Assembly: GCF_017115105.1 (NCBI RefSeq)
Contig: NZ_JABXKH010000059.1
Location: forward strand, 1-64,000
Reading direction: 5' to 3'
Length of the DNA: 64,000 bases
From: Nostoc sp. NMS2
GTDB lineage: Bacteria; Cyanobacteriota; Cyanobacteriia; Cyanobacteriales; Nostocaceae
The first letter of the stretch is position 1. Each line of letters opens with the position of its first letter. The position numbers were made by a program, and so were the translations under genes. Below are positions 35,945-44,801 of this stretch, one piece after another. The notes below the pieces were generated by a model, which made no database searches, had not been told where the DNA came from, and worked only from the letters and a program-made list of their open reading frames with translations.

Positions 35945-37033
35945 CTAGTCATTACTCATTGTATCTTGCCATCTCTCACGCTTGGGCTTGCTCTCCACAT
36001 CGCGCGATCGCGCCTCTTGCCAAGTCCCCCACATTAGAGATTGCTGCCTTTCAACATGGTTAATAAACTGCATGATTGACTGATCTGCTTTGATTGGAGT
36101 TTTCAAATCAAACTTAATTGTTTGGACAATCTTGATGTCACCCATGAGAAAGAATTTGCCTGCAATTTTAGTCAGCCATAATACAACTTGATTGGATAAC
36201 CAACCAAAAAATCCTTTACGTTTCTTAGTAATCAACAGGATTTGACCTTCAGATTTTCCACCTTCGTGGAGGCGGACTGCAAACATCGTATGGACATGGA
36301 AGAAATCGGGGCCAAGTGTCACAATACCAATGCTACCGTACCAATAGCAAATACTGTAAGTTATGGCATTTTTGTAGCAAAAACGGAGGAGTTTAATAAA
36401 AGATGAATTGTCTTTAATGGGTGTAGTGTTACTAAAGATAATTGCATTTTCGTTCAGTTCCTGTCTTTCAAAAATAATTTCTATTGGCAGTTTGTGGACT
36501 GCATTGACATGTTGAGCATCAATCGCATTAATCATCACCACATTGGGGTGACAGTTCATCATAAAGTGAGAATGAATGGCAACATCATACTCTTTTTGCT
36601 CCAATTCTGGAATAAAAGGTAGGGGTTGTTGTGGTATTTCTCCAGTCCAAACCCAAATCATGCCGTACTTTTCAGCAGTAGGCCAAGTTTGTAACTTTAG
36701 GGAAAGCGGCGTATCTAAACATGGGATATCAATACACATCCCTTCAGCATCAAACTTCCAGTGATGAAAAAAACAACGGAGTGCATTACCCTCAACTTTG
36801 CCTTCAGCAAGGTGAGCGCCCATGTGTGGACAGTAGGCATCAAAGGTAGCTACTCTTCTGTCCTTACCACGGTAAATCACTAGTTCTCTGCCCAAAATCG
36901 TGACAGGTTTTACTTCACCTACCCGCAGATTTCGAGAGGGTATTACCCAATACCATCCTTCAATAAAACGCTCTGGATTATTGAAAGTTTTAGGTTTACG
37001 GGTTGAGCTAAAAGTCTGCGAGTTGAGATTCAT
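35945..37033 (-). CDS. Rieske [2Fe-2S] oxygenase (ring-hydroxylating type)
   Basis: This 362-residue protein has a Rieske domain at about residues 27-130 with CPHMGAHLAEG and CFFHHWKF (CxH...CxxH) for the [2Fe-2S] cluster. The catalytic domain follows, with the mononuclear iron site around IDAQHVNAVHKLP (Asp/His/His). Such enzymes oxygenate aromatic rings, sterols or chlorophyll-type substrates with an external reductase. No reductase gene is adjacent, so the substrate is open. It is monocistronic. Confidence 0.88.
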   Translation of the reverse strand: MNLNSQTFSSTRKPKTFNNPERFIEGWYWVIPSRNLRVGEVKPVTILGRELVIYRGKDRRVATFDAYCPHMGAHLAEGKVEGNALRCFFHHWKFDAEGMCIDIPCLDTPLSLKLQTWPTAEKYGMIWVWTGEIPQQPLPFIPELEQKEYDVAIHSHFMMNCHPNVVMINAIDAQHVNAVHKLPIEIIFERQELNENAIIFSNTTPIKDNSSFIKLLRFCYKNAITYSICYWYGSIGIVTLGPDFFHVHTMFAVRLHEGGKSEGQILLITKKRKGFFGWLSNQVVLWLTKIAGKFFLMGDIKIVQTIKFDLKTPIKADQSIMQFINHVERQQSLMWGTWQEARSRDVESKPKRERWQDTMSND

Positions 37034-37259
37034 TTTTATGGTTTCACTTGAGGTGAAGCAGTTGATCTAGAAGTAACATGCGAACTTAAAAAAAACAGTT
37101 ACTTTCAGTACCGTGAGAAACAGTCACCCAAGAAACATTCGTGAGATTTTAAAATAAAGTACTTTTTCTCAATAAGTTAAAATACTCAAAAAAGCCTTAA
37201 TCAGAATAATTCTGATGATATTGCGTTTGTCTAGACGGAGCGAGAATTTTTGAAAAAGA
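37034..37259. other. Upstream region of the Rieske gene
   Basis: AT-rich and without a gene; probably holds the promoter of the Rieske oxygenase gene. GTGAGAAACAGTCACCC and ATTCGTGAGATTT are visible near 37112-37150 without clear meaning. Confidence 0.45.
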
Positions 37260-37412
37260 GTCAGGGGATCTCTTAGCTGGGAGCAAGGGGGATAGAAAAG
37301 AATGGGGATTCGACCCCACCTGAACAAAAGCCACTTAATGGAAGTGAGGGACTCAGACCCATGTTCCACTCTACTCCACGGCTCTCGATTGGGATCATTT
37401 CCCCCAGCTAAT
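37260..37412 (-). repeat. Dispersed, structured non-coding element (copy 2)
   Basis: It shares GGATTCGACCCCAC, CCACTT-(AATGG)-AAGTG, GGGACTCAGACCCATGTTC, CTCCACGG and GGGATCATTTCCCCC with copy 1 at 19977-20150, in the same order and orientation. The small hairpin loop differs (AATGG against ATAAG) while its stem is kept. No open frame is shared. Confidence 0.55.
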
Positions 37413-37436
37413 AGCCCCCTTCCTCCTGCCTCTTCG

Positions 37437-37602
37437 CTACGGTGTACACACATCTTTGTAGAAAACCAAAATCGTTGGAGATCCCCCTAAATCCCCCGAT
37501 AAATTGGGGGACTTTGATTCTAGTTCCCCCTTTTTTTAAGGGGGGTTAGGGGGGATCAAAACGATATGGAATCAGGTGAGCAGACTTATGTGTACACCGT
37601 AG
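37437..37602. mobile_element. MITE with CTACGGTGTACACA ends (copy B) and an 11-bp target duplication
   Basis: This is a 166-bp element with perfect ends CTACGGTGTACACA / TGTGTACACCGTAG (internal pairing extends as GATCCCCCTAA / TTAGGGGGGATC). It is flanked by CTGCCTCTTCG on both sides (37426-37436 and 37603-37613), a clear 11-bp target-site duplication. No coding capacity, so it must have been moved by a transposase from elsewhere. Confidence 0.88.
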
Positions 37603-37613
37603 CTGCCTCTTCG

Positions 37614-38671
37614 TGGGAGTATCCACTTTTGGAAGAAACACCGAGCGATTGGAAATCGCGGGCAATCCGCCAAAACGGGATGCTCCCCCTCTTCGTTGAA
37701 AGAATTAGTTATTATTATTTTCAGACTGTAATAGAAAGGGTTAACTTAGCTACATAAGTCTTAGATTAATATAAATAAAATATTGCAACAATTTCTATCA
37801 CTTTGTTGTATTGTTTTGAGAACAATTACTTTTAATAGCGATTTTTTAATGGTTGTAATTTAATTTGTATTGTAACTCATCTCCAAATAATCTGTCTTCA
37901 GCATTTTCATGAGATTTAATACAACTTTATACAAAAACACTTGGGATTTAACCTCTAATTAAACCATGTTAGTGATATAATACAGATGTCAAAATAAAAT
38001 TGACAAATCGAATACTATATTTAGAGTTCAGTTAAAGATTGCTCAAACCTCTACTAGGTTAAAAGCGTTCTCTAATTATTAAGGTGTTCCAAATTTTTAT
38101 AATCTGGATTGAAAAATCTGCAACAAGTACAATAACAATGGCATTATGGGGCTACTTTTAGTTTGCTAGTTCTAACTGTGAAAAGTAAGCAGGAGCAAAT
38201 GTCAATATATGCTTTGTATCACTAAATGTTACATTTTTATTAAAGTAATTAACTGACTTAGAATCTCCAATTTTATAAATGCTAATCTTGATTTGGTCAA
38301 AAGCTGAATATTAAGCTATCCATTTATAAATAATTTATCAAAACAGAATTCAGGAGTCAGGAGCCAGAATGGGCGTTTAGCCCCTTCTGAATTCTTCTTC
38401 AATTTCACGCTAATCAAGTAGCAGTGCTAATTCGTACTGTTGTCTTTCAACGTCCTTATACAAGAGGAAGATAAGGACAAAGGTTAAAAGTAAAGGGTTT
38501 TGAGCCATTTTCCCTTTTCTGTAACTTTTACAAAAAATCCAAAGTATTTTTGCTACTTCTATCCTATTTTTAGGCGTGAAAAGTTGGAATTAAGAAGGAG
38601 CATTCATCATAGTAATGTTCATTTTGTAAGACTTTTAGCGCTTAATACTTCACATTTTATTGGAGGCTTTC
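37614..38671. other. Long AT-rich intergenic region upstream of the propeller/DNRLRE gene
   Basis: No convincing gene. At 37676-37690, AACGGGATGCTCCC is the end of the GGGAGCATC MITE family in reverse. At 38346-38400 there is a short GAATTCAGGAG...TTCTGAATTC repeat. The remainder is AT-rich leader sequence. Confidence 0.5.
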
Positions 38672-41032
38672 ATGCTTTCTTGGATTCGTCATTCTCTATT
38701 TACAACTCTTTTATCTGTCGGAGTTTTCCAGAGCCTTCCCGTACAGGCCCAGGACACTCTGATGTTTCATGGCAACCGTCAACGTTATGGCTGGAACAAT
38801 GCAGAGACAATTCTTACTCCTGTACTCGTTCGCAATGGTGGCTTTAGTAGACTTTGGGACTCACCACGTTTTAACAGTGTAACTATTGGTGGAACCATCT
38901 ATGCGCCTCATCTCTACGCGACACCCCTCTACGCCGATAATATTTTCATTTCCACAAGTTCTTTCACTGGAACTTTCAACGTTGTATTTGCTGCAACTAA
39001 TAATGGCGATATCTATGCAGTCAATGCGTTTGCAAATGGTAGCGTTAAGCCTGGTACAGTACTCTGGCACACTAATTTAGGCACACCCGTCATTGTGCCA
39101 ACCTCCTCGCTTCTTGAAGGCCCAATCCCAATGGGTGTCCTGAGTACCCCAGTAATCGACCGTACAAACTACTCTCCAGGGCGGCTTTATGTTGCTAGCG
39201 TTGTTGACAATGGCGCAGGCGGAGAGTGGCGTGTCTTTGCACTCAATCTGAGTAACGGTGCAACTGTTTCTGGTTGGCCGACCACAGGTGTTCCAATTAA
39301 CAACATTGCATTGAATACAAACAACATTAACAAAAACGGTGGCAACGGGAAAGCAACTTTTGAAGCAGCAACTTTAATGTCACAGCGCGGAGCGCTCAAT
39401 ATTAGTTCCCTTGGCAGTAAGCTTTACGTTCCGTTTGGCGGCTACAATGACACTGCTGCTGGTTGGTTAGTTGCGATCGATACTGTTAAGGCAACGATCC
39501 TCAGTGCCTTCTCTGCTGGACAGTCGTCCAGGGAGGTTAACGGTGGTATGTGGGGCGCGGGCGGTGTCAGCATCGATAACGATAAGAATGTTTATGTAAC
39601 GACAGGGAACAGTAGTCACCCGATTTATGACACTGCTGTTAATACCTGGGGGGAATCACTGCTTAAGTTCGACTCGCCGCTGAGTATGTTGACAGGCACT
39701 TACACGCCTTCTGACTATATCGCCTTAGAGATTGGCGATATTGATATCGGTGGTAGTTCTCCTATTGTTATTGACCTGAATCCAGCCACAACAGATGCAC
39801 CAAAACTGGTTGCCTTCGGCGGCAAACAAGGGACTATTTACTTACTCAATCGGGCATCACTTCCAGGTAGCTTGACTAACCGTTCTGCAACCAGTTCTCC
39901 AGAAAAGTCATTACTTGCCTCGTCTATTACTCATCCGTTGAATGTCTTCAGTCCTGATTCCAGTTTGCGTGGGAATGCGGAATATGCAAAGATGCGTAGC
40001 ACGCCAGCTTATTTTAATAACGGCACTACTGACTATTTGTATGTCTCAGGTGTTAGTAAAACAACTGATAGCGATGGTGGGGCAACAACAAAGAGTGTGC
40101 CTCCATCTATCGTGCGACTGCGTATTTCGCCATCTGGTGGTTATAACAATGGAGTTTCAGGGCGTTGGCCTTATCTGATCAACGATTTAAGTAACGATAA
40201 TCTGCTGTTTCTTTCACCAGGCGCACCAGTAGTTACCAGCAATGGAAGCAATAACCCACTTGTTTGGGTGCTGGCGGCAAATGTGCGACGCTCAGACTCA
40301 CTGGTAAGTCCTACCACACCTCATCCAATTCTTTATGCTATTGATGGTAAGGATCTTTCTTTGCTTTGGAACAGCGCCAATTCCTGGAATATCTGGAGCG
40401 ATCAGACGACTTGGAATCAAAACGAGGCGCAACTTCAGGTAGGTGGAAAATATAGCACACCAACTGTTGCACATGGAGCAGTTTTCGTTGGTACTGACCG
40501 CATTCAAGCTTTTGGATTGCCTGCTACCAATGCCACAGTGCTAACTCCAACTGCTGACACCTATGTTCGTGATGGAACTTATGCTAATACCAACTTTGGT
40601 ACTGCTAGTACACTTGAAGTGAAGACCACTTCTAATGCTGGTTTAAATCGCAACGCTTACTTTGCATTCAGCTTTAGCGGAGTCAGCAGCATCAGTCGGG
40701 CGACGCTACGCTTATGTGTCAATACGAACGATGGTACGAGGGTGCCGTTAGATGTTTTTACATCGACTCCGCTCTGGTCACAGAATACAATGACCTGGAA
40801 CAATCAGCCTGGATTTAGCACATCGCCGCTCAATCCCACCTCCATTTTAGTTAATGGAACTCAGTATATCTGGTATGAATTCGATGTTACTAATTATGTA
40901 CAGATGCAGAGGTCTGCCGGTGCGACAGCAATCAGCTTTGTCTTGCACAGTCAGAATAATGCTGGTACTAATATCAACCTTAAGTCTCGTGAAGCGAGTG
41001 TTAATCAACCACAGCTTGCGATCAATCCTTAA
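38672..41032 (+). CDS. Secreted PQQ-like beta-propeller protein with C-terminal DNRLRE (CBM96-like) domain
   Basis: This 786-residue protein starts at the ATG at 38672, which has GGAGG 6 nt upstream. A signal peptide ends near PVQAQ (about residue 26). Residues about 50-610 contain repeated beta-propeller blades (for example VVFAATNNGDIYAVN, LYVASVVDNG, NVYVTTGNSSHP, KLVAFGGKQGTIYLLN). The last 165 residues form a DNRLRE domain (TPTADTYVRDGTYANTNFG to VNQPQLAINP), found in surface and polysaccharide-binding proteins. It lacks obvious PQQ-enzyme catalytic residues. It is probably an adhesion or matrix protein. Confidence 0.85.
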   Translation: MLSWIRHSLFTTLLSVGVFQSLPVQAQDTLMFHGNRQRYGWNNAETILTPVLVRNGGFSRLWDSPRFNSVTIGGTIYAPHLYATPLYADNIFISTSSFTGTFNVVFAATNNGDIYAVNAFANGSVKPGTVLWHTNLGTPVIVPTSSLLEGPIPMGVLSTPVIDRTNYSPGRLYVASVVDNGAGGEWRVFALNLSNGATVSGWPTTGVPINNIALNTNNINKNGGNGKATFEAATLMSQRGALNISSLGSKLYVPFGGYNDTAAGWLVAIDTVKATILSAFSAGQSSREVNGGMWGAGGVSIDNDKNVYVTTGNSSHPIYDTAVNTWGESLLKFDSPLSMLTGTYTPSDYIALEIGDIDIGGSSPIVIDLNPATTDAPKLVAFGGKQGTIYLLNRASLPGSLTNRSATSSPEKSLLASSITHPLNVFSPDSSLRGNAEYAKMRSTPAYFNNGTTDYLYVSGVSKTTDSDGGATTKSVPPSIVRLRISPSGGYNNGVSGRWPYLINDLSNDNLLFLSPGAPVVTSNGSNNPLVWVLAANVRRSDSLVSPTTPHPILYAIDGKDLSLLWNSANSWNIWSDQTTWNQNEAQLQVGGKYSTPTVAHGAVFVGTDRIQAFGLPATNATVLTPTADTYVRDGTYANTNFGTASTLEVKTTSNAGLNRNAYFAFSFSGVSSISRATLRLCVNTNDGTRVPLDVFTSTPLWSQNTMTWNNQPGFSTSPLNPTSILVNGTQYIWYEFDVTNYVQMQRSAGATAISFVLHSQNNAGTNINLKSREASVNQPQLAINP

Positions 41033-41312
41033 ATCTGCCCGAAAACGAATTCTCGTTAGCCGGGGTGTTAGAAACTTGAAGTTTCTGTACCTCACCGAAG
41101 AAGCGGAGGGGCAGGGGGCAGGGAGCAGGGGGAACAAGCCCTGCCCTGGAGCCGTGGAGCGGAGCGGAACATGGGTATGAAGCCCCGCCCTTCTAGGGCG
41201 CTCTTACGCAAACCGAGAGTACAAGCTCCGTCTCGGTTTCCCCTTTGCTCCCTGCCCCCTGCTCCCCTGCCTCTTGTGACCTAAGCAAAGAGTTTTAACC
41301 AGTGTGAGTGGT
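41033..41312. repeat. Dispersed, structured non-coding element (copy 3) between convergent genes
   Basis: From about 41117 to 41270 the reverse strand contains ACCCATGTTCCGCTCCGCTCCACGG and TTGTTCCCCC, matching the right part of copies 1 and 2. The + strand adds GCCCCGCCCTTCTAGGGCGC and the hairpin CCGAGAGTACAAGCTCCGTCTCGG. GGGAGCAGGG and CCCTGCCCCC tracts bracket it. It probably also helps terminate the convergent transcripts. Confidence 0.5.
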
Positions 41313-42116
41313 TCAAGTTAGCACAACTTGAAGCGGTTCTTGCCAATCTAAATGCAACTGGGAGTGAGCATTGCCGCTATTAATGGCAATTTCTACCCAG
41401 CCGTGACTGCCAACTAAAGCTAGTATCTCTCCCACATTGACATCACTGTAAGTTTGACAACCTGGTATACTCAACTCAGCCGCTTGTACATACCAAGTTT
41501 TGCCTTGTACGTAACTGGCTGGAATATTGCTGACTAAATTGCCAAAGTGGTCAATATATTGAATGCAACCCACTACACCATTGCTTGTCTGCTTGCACTC
41601 GTCTATATCTAGTTTGACTAAACTTGCTGGATCAATTTCTTGTCCTAGCTGTTTGAGGGAGACACCACTAGCAAGACTAGCTGCCACTGGTGCAAAGATA
41701 TCTCTACCGTGAAAAGTGTTGCTTGGTTGAGGAGTTCGCCAATAGTTAAGATTTGTAAGTTCGACGGCTGCGATCGCCGGACTTTGACTAAGTACCCCAC
41801 TAAAGATACCATTATCTGGGCCTACTAGAAACCCTTGAGCAAATTCTACTGCGATCGCTCGTCGCTTGCTTCCCACTCCTGGATCTACTACTGCCAGATA
41901 CACTGTCCCAACCGGGAAATAGGGATAAGCATTCATTAGGCAAAACCTGGCTGCGGCGATGTTTTGCGGCGGAATTTGGTGCGTTAGGTCTATCACCGTC
42001 AATCTGGGGTTGATTTGGGCTATGACTCCCTTCATTATGCCTACATAGATATCGCGATCGCCAAAATCGCTTAGAAAAGTCACGAGTAATTGTTGACCAA
42101 TCCGCTTATCAGACAT
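41313..42116 (-). CDS. S-adenosylmethionine hydroxide adenosyltransferase (DUF62/chlorinase-fluorinase fold)
   Basis: This 267-residue protein contains the family motifs VTFLSDFGDRDIYVGIMKG, VVDPGVGSKRRAIAV (conserved Asp and Arg) and FHGRDIFAPVAA (conserved His). Together they make the Asp-Arg-His water-activating set of DUF62 enzymes that hydrolyse SAM to adenosine and methionine. The halogenase-specific loop is not evident, so hydrolysis is expected. Physiological role in cyanobacteria is not established. Confidence 0.9.
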   Translation of the reverse strand: MSDKRIGQQLLVTFLSDFGDRDIYVGIMKGVIAQINPRLTVIDLTHQIPPQNIAAARFCLMNAYPYFPVGTVYLAVVDPGVGSKRRAIAVEFAQGFLVGPDNGIFSGVLSQSPAIAAVELTNLNYWRTPQPSNTFHGRDIFAPVAASLASGVSLKQLGQEIDPASLVKLDIDECKQTSNGVVGCIQYIDHFGNLVSNIPASYVQGKTWYVQAAELSIPGCQTYSDVNVGEILALVGSHGWVEIAINSGNAHSQLHLDWQEPLQVVLT

Positions 42117-42227
42117 ATTTTTGCTAAAATATACATTAAGTATTAAAATTCTGTAGCAACAGCTACAAAATATGTGCTATGTTAACAATAGCAGACATAA
42201 ATTGAAAAATTAAAGAAGGTAATCACT

Positions 42228-42383
42228 ATGAATCAAGTTAGACTACAAAGTGCCAGGAAAGCACGAGAAACCCACAGAGAGAGTATTCAAAAAAGCCTAG
42301 AGCATCGCTTACAAGTAGCCAGAGTAAAAGGCGACGAACAACTGATTCGTCAACTGGAAGCTGAAATGAGGTATTCCGGCTAA
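42228..42383 (+). CDS. Small basic cyanobacterial protein (51 aa)
   Basis: ATG at 42228 opens a 51-codon frame starting MNQVRLQSARKARETHRESI and ending LIRQLEAEMRYSG. It is Arg/Gln/Glu-rich and predicted to be almost entirely helical. AGAAGG lies 7 nt upstream of the start and a strong terminator follows 32 nt after the stop, so the unit looks like a complete small gene. I do not know a function. It is too short for many gene finders. Confidence 0.75.
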   Translation: MNQVRLQSARKARETHRESIQKSLEHRLQVARVKGDEQLIRQLEAEMRYSG

Positions 42384-42415
42384 ATTAAGTTTTCATTGTT
42401 CTTAGTTTGTTGTGT

Positions 42416-42439
42416 AACCCGCTACGGCGGGTTTTTTTT
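42416..42439 (+). terminator. Rho-independent terminator of the small gene
   Basis: AACCCGC-TACG-GCGGGTT followed by a T8 run, 32 nt after the stop codon of the 51-residue gene. Confidence 0.9.
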
Positions 42440-42652
42440 GTTCTTATACCAGGGCAAACGCATCTTATTTTCTAATAAAAACTAAAGAAGATTTAAAAAT
42501 GACATAGATAATTGTAAAAATTGAGAATAGGATAAGAGTACTTCAAATAAAAAAATGCCCAATTGTCATTGCCAGCGAAGCAAAGCAATCGCAAAGACTG
42601 GGATTGCTTCTCTACGAGACGCTCCGCGAACGCTTCGTTATCAGTTAATACG
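42440..42652. other. Spacer downstream of the MFS gene with a small dispersed repeat
   Basis: Contains TACGAGACGCTCCGCGAACG (42612-42631), a repeat also at 15791-15809. No gene. Confidence 0.5.
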
Positions 42653-44041
42653 CTATCTTCTAGGATGGTGAATATCAACAGAGTAAGAGTGAGAGTGGCG
42701 TATCAATTTGTGTTGATGAGGATGAATATGTGGTTCGGATTCTAGTATTGCTTGGTGATGGTTGTGCTGATGATGTTCATCGTGGACATGTGAGTGTTCG
42801 TGCCACATATTGTCATGGACCTGTTCATATTCATTTACTGGGAGCTTTAGGGTAAGTTGTACCACAACTAGCAGTGCTAAACTAACCAAGCTGCCATATA
42901 GAAATTCACCTTCAGGGAATTTGCTTCCCAGCCATCCAGCCAAAGGATAAGAAATTGCCCACCACAAGTGACTCCAAGCAAAGTGTGCGCCGTAAACACG
43001 TCCTTGGACGTCACGGGGAATGCGGTCTGCAATTAATGTCTGAGTGGGTAAGTTTACTAAGTTTTGTCCAAAACCAGCCACTAGCCACAAAACCATCAAT
43101 ACACTCAAAGAAGCGTAATTTGCAGGTAGTAGAGACAAAGTTATCAAAACCGCACCAAACGACACAAAACTTGTTCGGGAAAAGCGTTGACTGATTACAC
43201 CAAAAGCTACTGCTGAAAGGGTTGCACCGATACCAAAAGCAGCCATTACCCAGCCGTACTGCACATTTCCTAGTTTCAGCGTCCCCTGGACATAGCCAAC
43301 GGTATTGACTAAAATCTGCGCTCCGGCAATGGATGCAACCAACTGCATGAAGAGTGCGTATCGAATGGGTGCATCACTAAGAAGGCGGGTTGTACCGTCT
43401 TTGATGTCTCGCCAGGTTCTACCACTTGTACTTGATGGCTGTTGATTCGGCTCTACTCTTAACTGACCAGGTAAGGTAAAAATCAATACTGCCGCCACAA
43501 GGAAAGTTACGGCATCCAAAAAGAAAACTTGTCTTGCACCGATGAAAGCGGCGACGCTGCCAGCGATACCAGGGCCAAGTACTCCTAGTAATTGGTAGGT
43601 GGCACTGGAAAGAGCGATCGCACCTGCATAATCATTCTCACCCGTCACTAAAGGAATTGTAGCTTGGTAAGTCGGCGTGAAGAAAGCATTGAAGACGTTA
43701 AGAGCAAATATTAGGGCATACACTTGCCACACTTGCGTCACAAAAGGTAACAGACTTACAAGAACCATCCGTACACAATGCGTTGCTACCAGTATCGACT
43801 TGCGGTCAACACGGTCAGCTAAAGATCCTGCCAAGGGAGACAGCAAGACAAACGCAGTGATCCGCAACGTCAACGCAAAGGCAATTACAACCGCGCTATT
43901 ATCTCCAGCTAACTCGAAAGCAAGCAGAGCCAAACCTACCCAAGTCAGCGCATCCCCTAATAAATTGGTGGTTTGAGCCGCGTAAAGCCGCGCAAACACA
44001 GGGTTTCTCAAACTGTGAAAGAGATGAAGCCTGTTCATCAT
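42653..44041 (-). CDS. MFS transporter with His-rich C-terminus (NrsD-like metal exporter)
   Basis: This 462-residue protein has about 11-12 membrane segments (residues 15-405) and the MFS loop GSLADRVDRKSI. Its last 55 residues contain about 20 His (EHSHVHDEHHQHNHHQ and HIHPHQHKLIRHSHS), a cytoplasmic metal-binding tail. Synechocystis NrsD, a nickel exporter, has the same build, so Ni/Co efflux is the best guess, with Zn or Cu possible. It is divergent from a CsoR/RcnR-family gene, and the intergenic region holds three G-tract sites, consistent with metal-responsive control. Confidence 0.85.
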   Translation of the reverse strand: MMNRLHLFHSLRNPVFARLYAAQTTNLLGDALTWVGLALLAFELAGDNSAVVIAFALTLRITAFVLLSPLAGSLADRVDRKSILVATHCVRMVLVSLLPFVTQVWQVYALIFALNVFNAFFTPTYQATIPLVTGENDYAGAIALSSATYQLLGVLGPGIAGSVAAFIGARQVFFLDAVTFLVAAVLIFTLPGQLRVEPNQQPSSTSGRTWRDIKDGTTRLLSDAPIRYALFMQLVASIAGAQILVNTVGYVQGTLKLGNVQYGWVMAAFGIGATLSAVAFGVISQRFSRTSFVSFGAVLITLSLLPANYASLSVLMVLWLVAGFGQNLVNLPTQTLIADRIPRDVQGRVYGAHFAWSHLWWAISYPLAGWLGSKFPEGEFLYGSLVSLALLVVVQLTLKLPVNEYEQVHDNMWHEHSHVHDEHHQHNHHQAILESEPHIHPHQHKLIRHSHSYSVDIHHPRR

Positions 44042-44082
44042 AATCCGAGCAGTGTTTTTTAAAGCTAATTTATCCCTATTTT

Positions 44083-44224
44083 CTAGGGGGATATGTTTGT
44101 AACTTTAGTTATAACTTACTTTCAAACATATCCAGTAGGGGGGTATTTAATAATTTGTCATCTTGCCATGCTTTGGAAAAGCTTAAAATGGATGTAGCTT
44201 TTATCCTCTGGGGGGGGTATTAAC
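44083..44224. promoter_or_regulatory. Divergent promoter with three RcnR/InrS-like G-tract operators
   Basis: Three sites of the type TNNGGGGG(GG)TAT occur: CTAGGGGGATAT (44083-44094), AGTAGGGGGGTATTT (44134-44148) and CTCTGGGGGGGGTATTAA (44206-44223). RcnR and InrS recognise a G-tract flanked by AT-rich bases such as TACTGGGGGGNATA, so these are convincing operator candidates. The first two are bridged by an inverted repeat GGATATGTTT / AAACATATCC. The last abuts the GTG start codon of the regulator and would give autoregulation. Confidence 0.75.
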
Positions 44225-44488
44225 GTGGTTCACTCCCAAAACAGACAAATTCTCAATCGTCTAGCCAGGATTAAGGGGCATATTGAAGGCATCTGTGAAA
44301 TGGTAGAAGCTGAAAGACCCAGCCCTGACGTGATTTTACAGATTGTGGCGGTTCGTTCTGCCCTCAATAAAGTGGCTCAACTTATGTTGGTAGATTACAT
44401 AGAGCATCGCCTGATTGAAGCGGCTGAAACTGGAGATTTTGAAACAGAGTTGTCTAATTTTCGTTCGGCTTTGGATTTACTGATCTAA
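44225..44488 (+). CDS. CsoR/RcnR/InrS-family (DUF156) transcriptional repressor, ligands replaced
   Basis: This 87-residue all-helical protein aligns with CsoR and RcnR throughout (NRLARIKGHIEGI, VILQIVAVRSALNKVAQLML). In CsoR the metal ligands Cys36, His61 and Cys65 are spaced 25 and 4 residues apart. The aligned residues here are Ser33, Tyr58 and Arg62 with identical spacing, so none of the primary ligands is kept. His3, Cys24 and His61 remain as possible alternative donors. The start is GTG at 44225, next to a G-tract that could serve as operator and ribosome binding site. It is divergent from the His-tailed MFS exporter it probably regulates. Confidence 0.85.
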   Translation: MVHSQNRQILNRLARIKGHIEGICEMVEAERPSPDVILQIVAVRSALNKVAQLMLVDYIEHRLIEAAETGDFETELSNFRSALDLLI

Positions 44489-44801
44489 GATGGACTAGAA
44501 AACCGGGATAAAAAAATTGAGTTGAAAGACTAAAAACCCTCACAATCACGTATGTATATACATAGAGAAAAGCATTGAAACTACGTCATTCTTCTTGTTC
44601 AACCATGTATATTCATCAAATGAATGCTACATACATAATAAGTGGATCTACGAGAAAATAAGCAGTTCCTGTCCGAGCATCTTCTAGGGTTATATAAATT
44701 GTTCTAGCTGCTTGTTGGTTTAGTGAATATCGGCTTGTCACAAACCAAGCGCCTCTATCGTCTTGATTATGTAAGCCAATCTATAACTGTGGGCGATCGC
44801 C
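44489..44801. other. Intergenic region upstream of the SMI1/KNR4 gene
   Basis: AT-rich DNA with no gene and no strong hairpin. A HIP1 octamer lies at 44791-44799 directly before the next ATG. Confidence 0.5.

Noticed and set aside
38500-38847. 115-codon frame overlapping the start of the propeller gene
   Set aside because: It is a different frame of the leader and signal-peptide region; the propeller gene has the ribosome site and domains.
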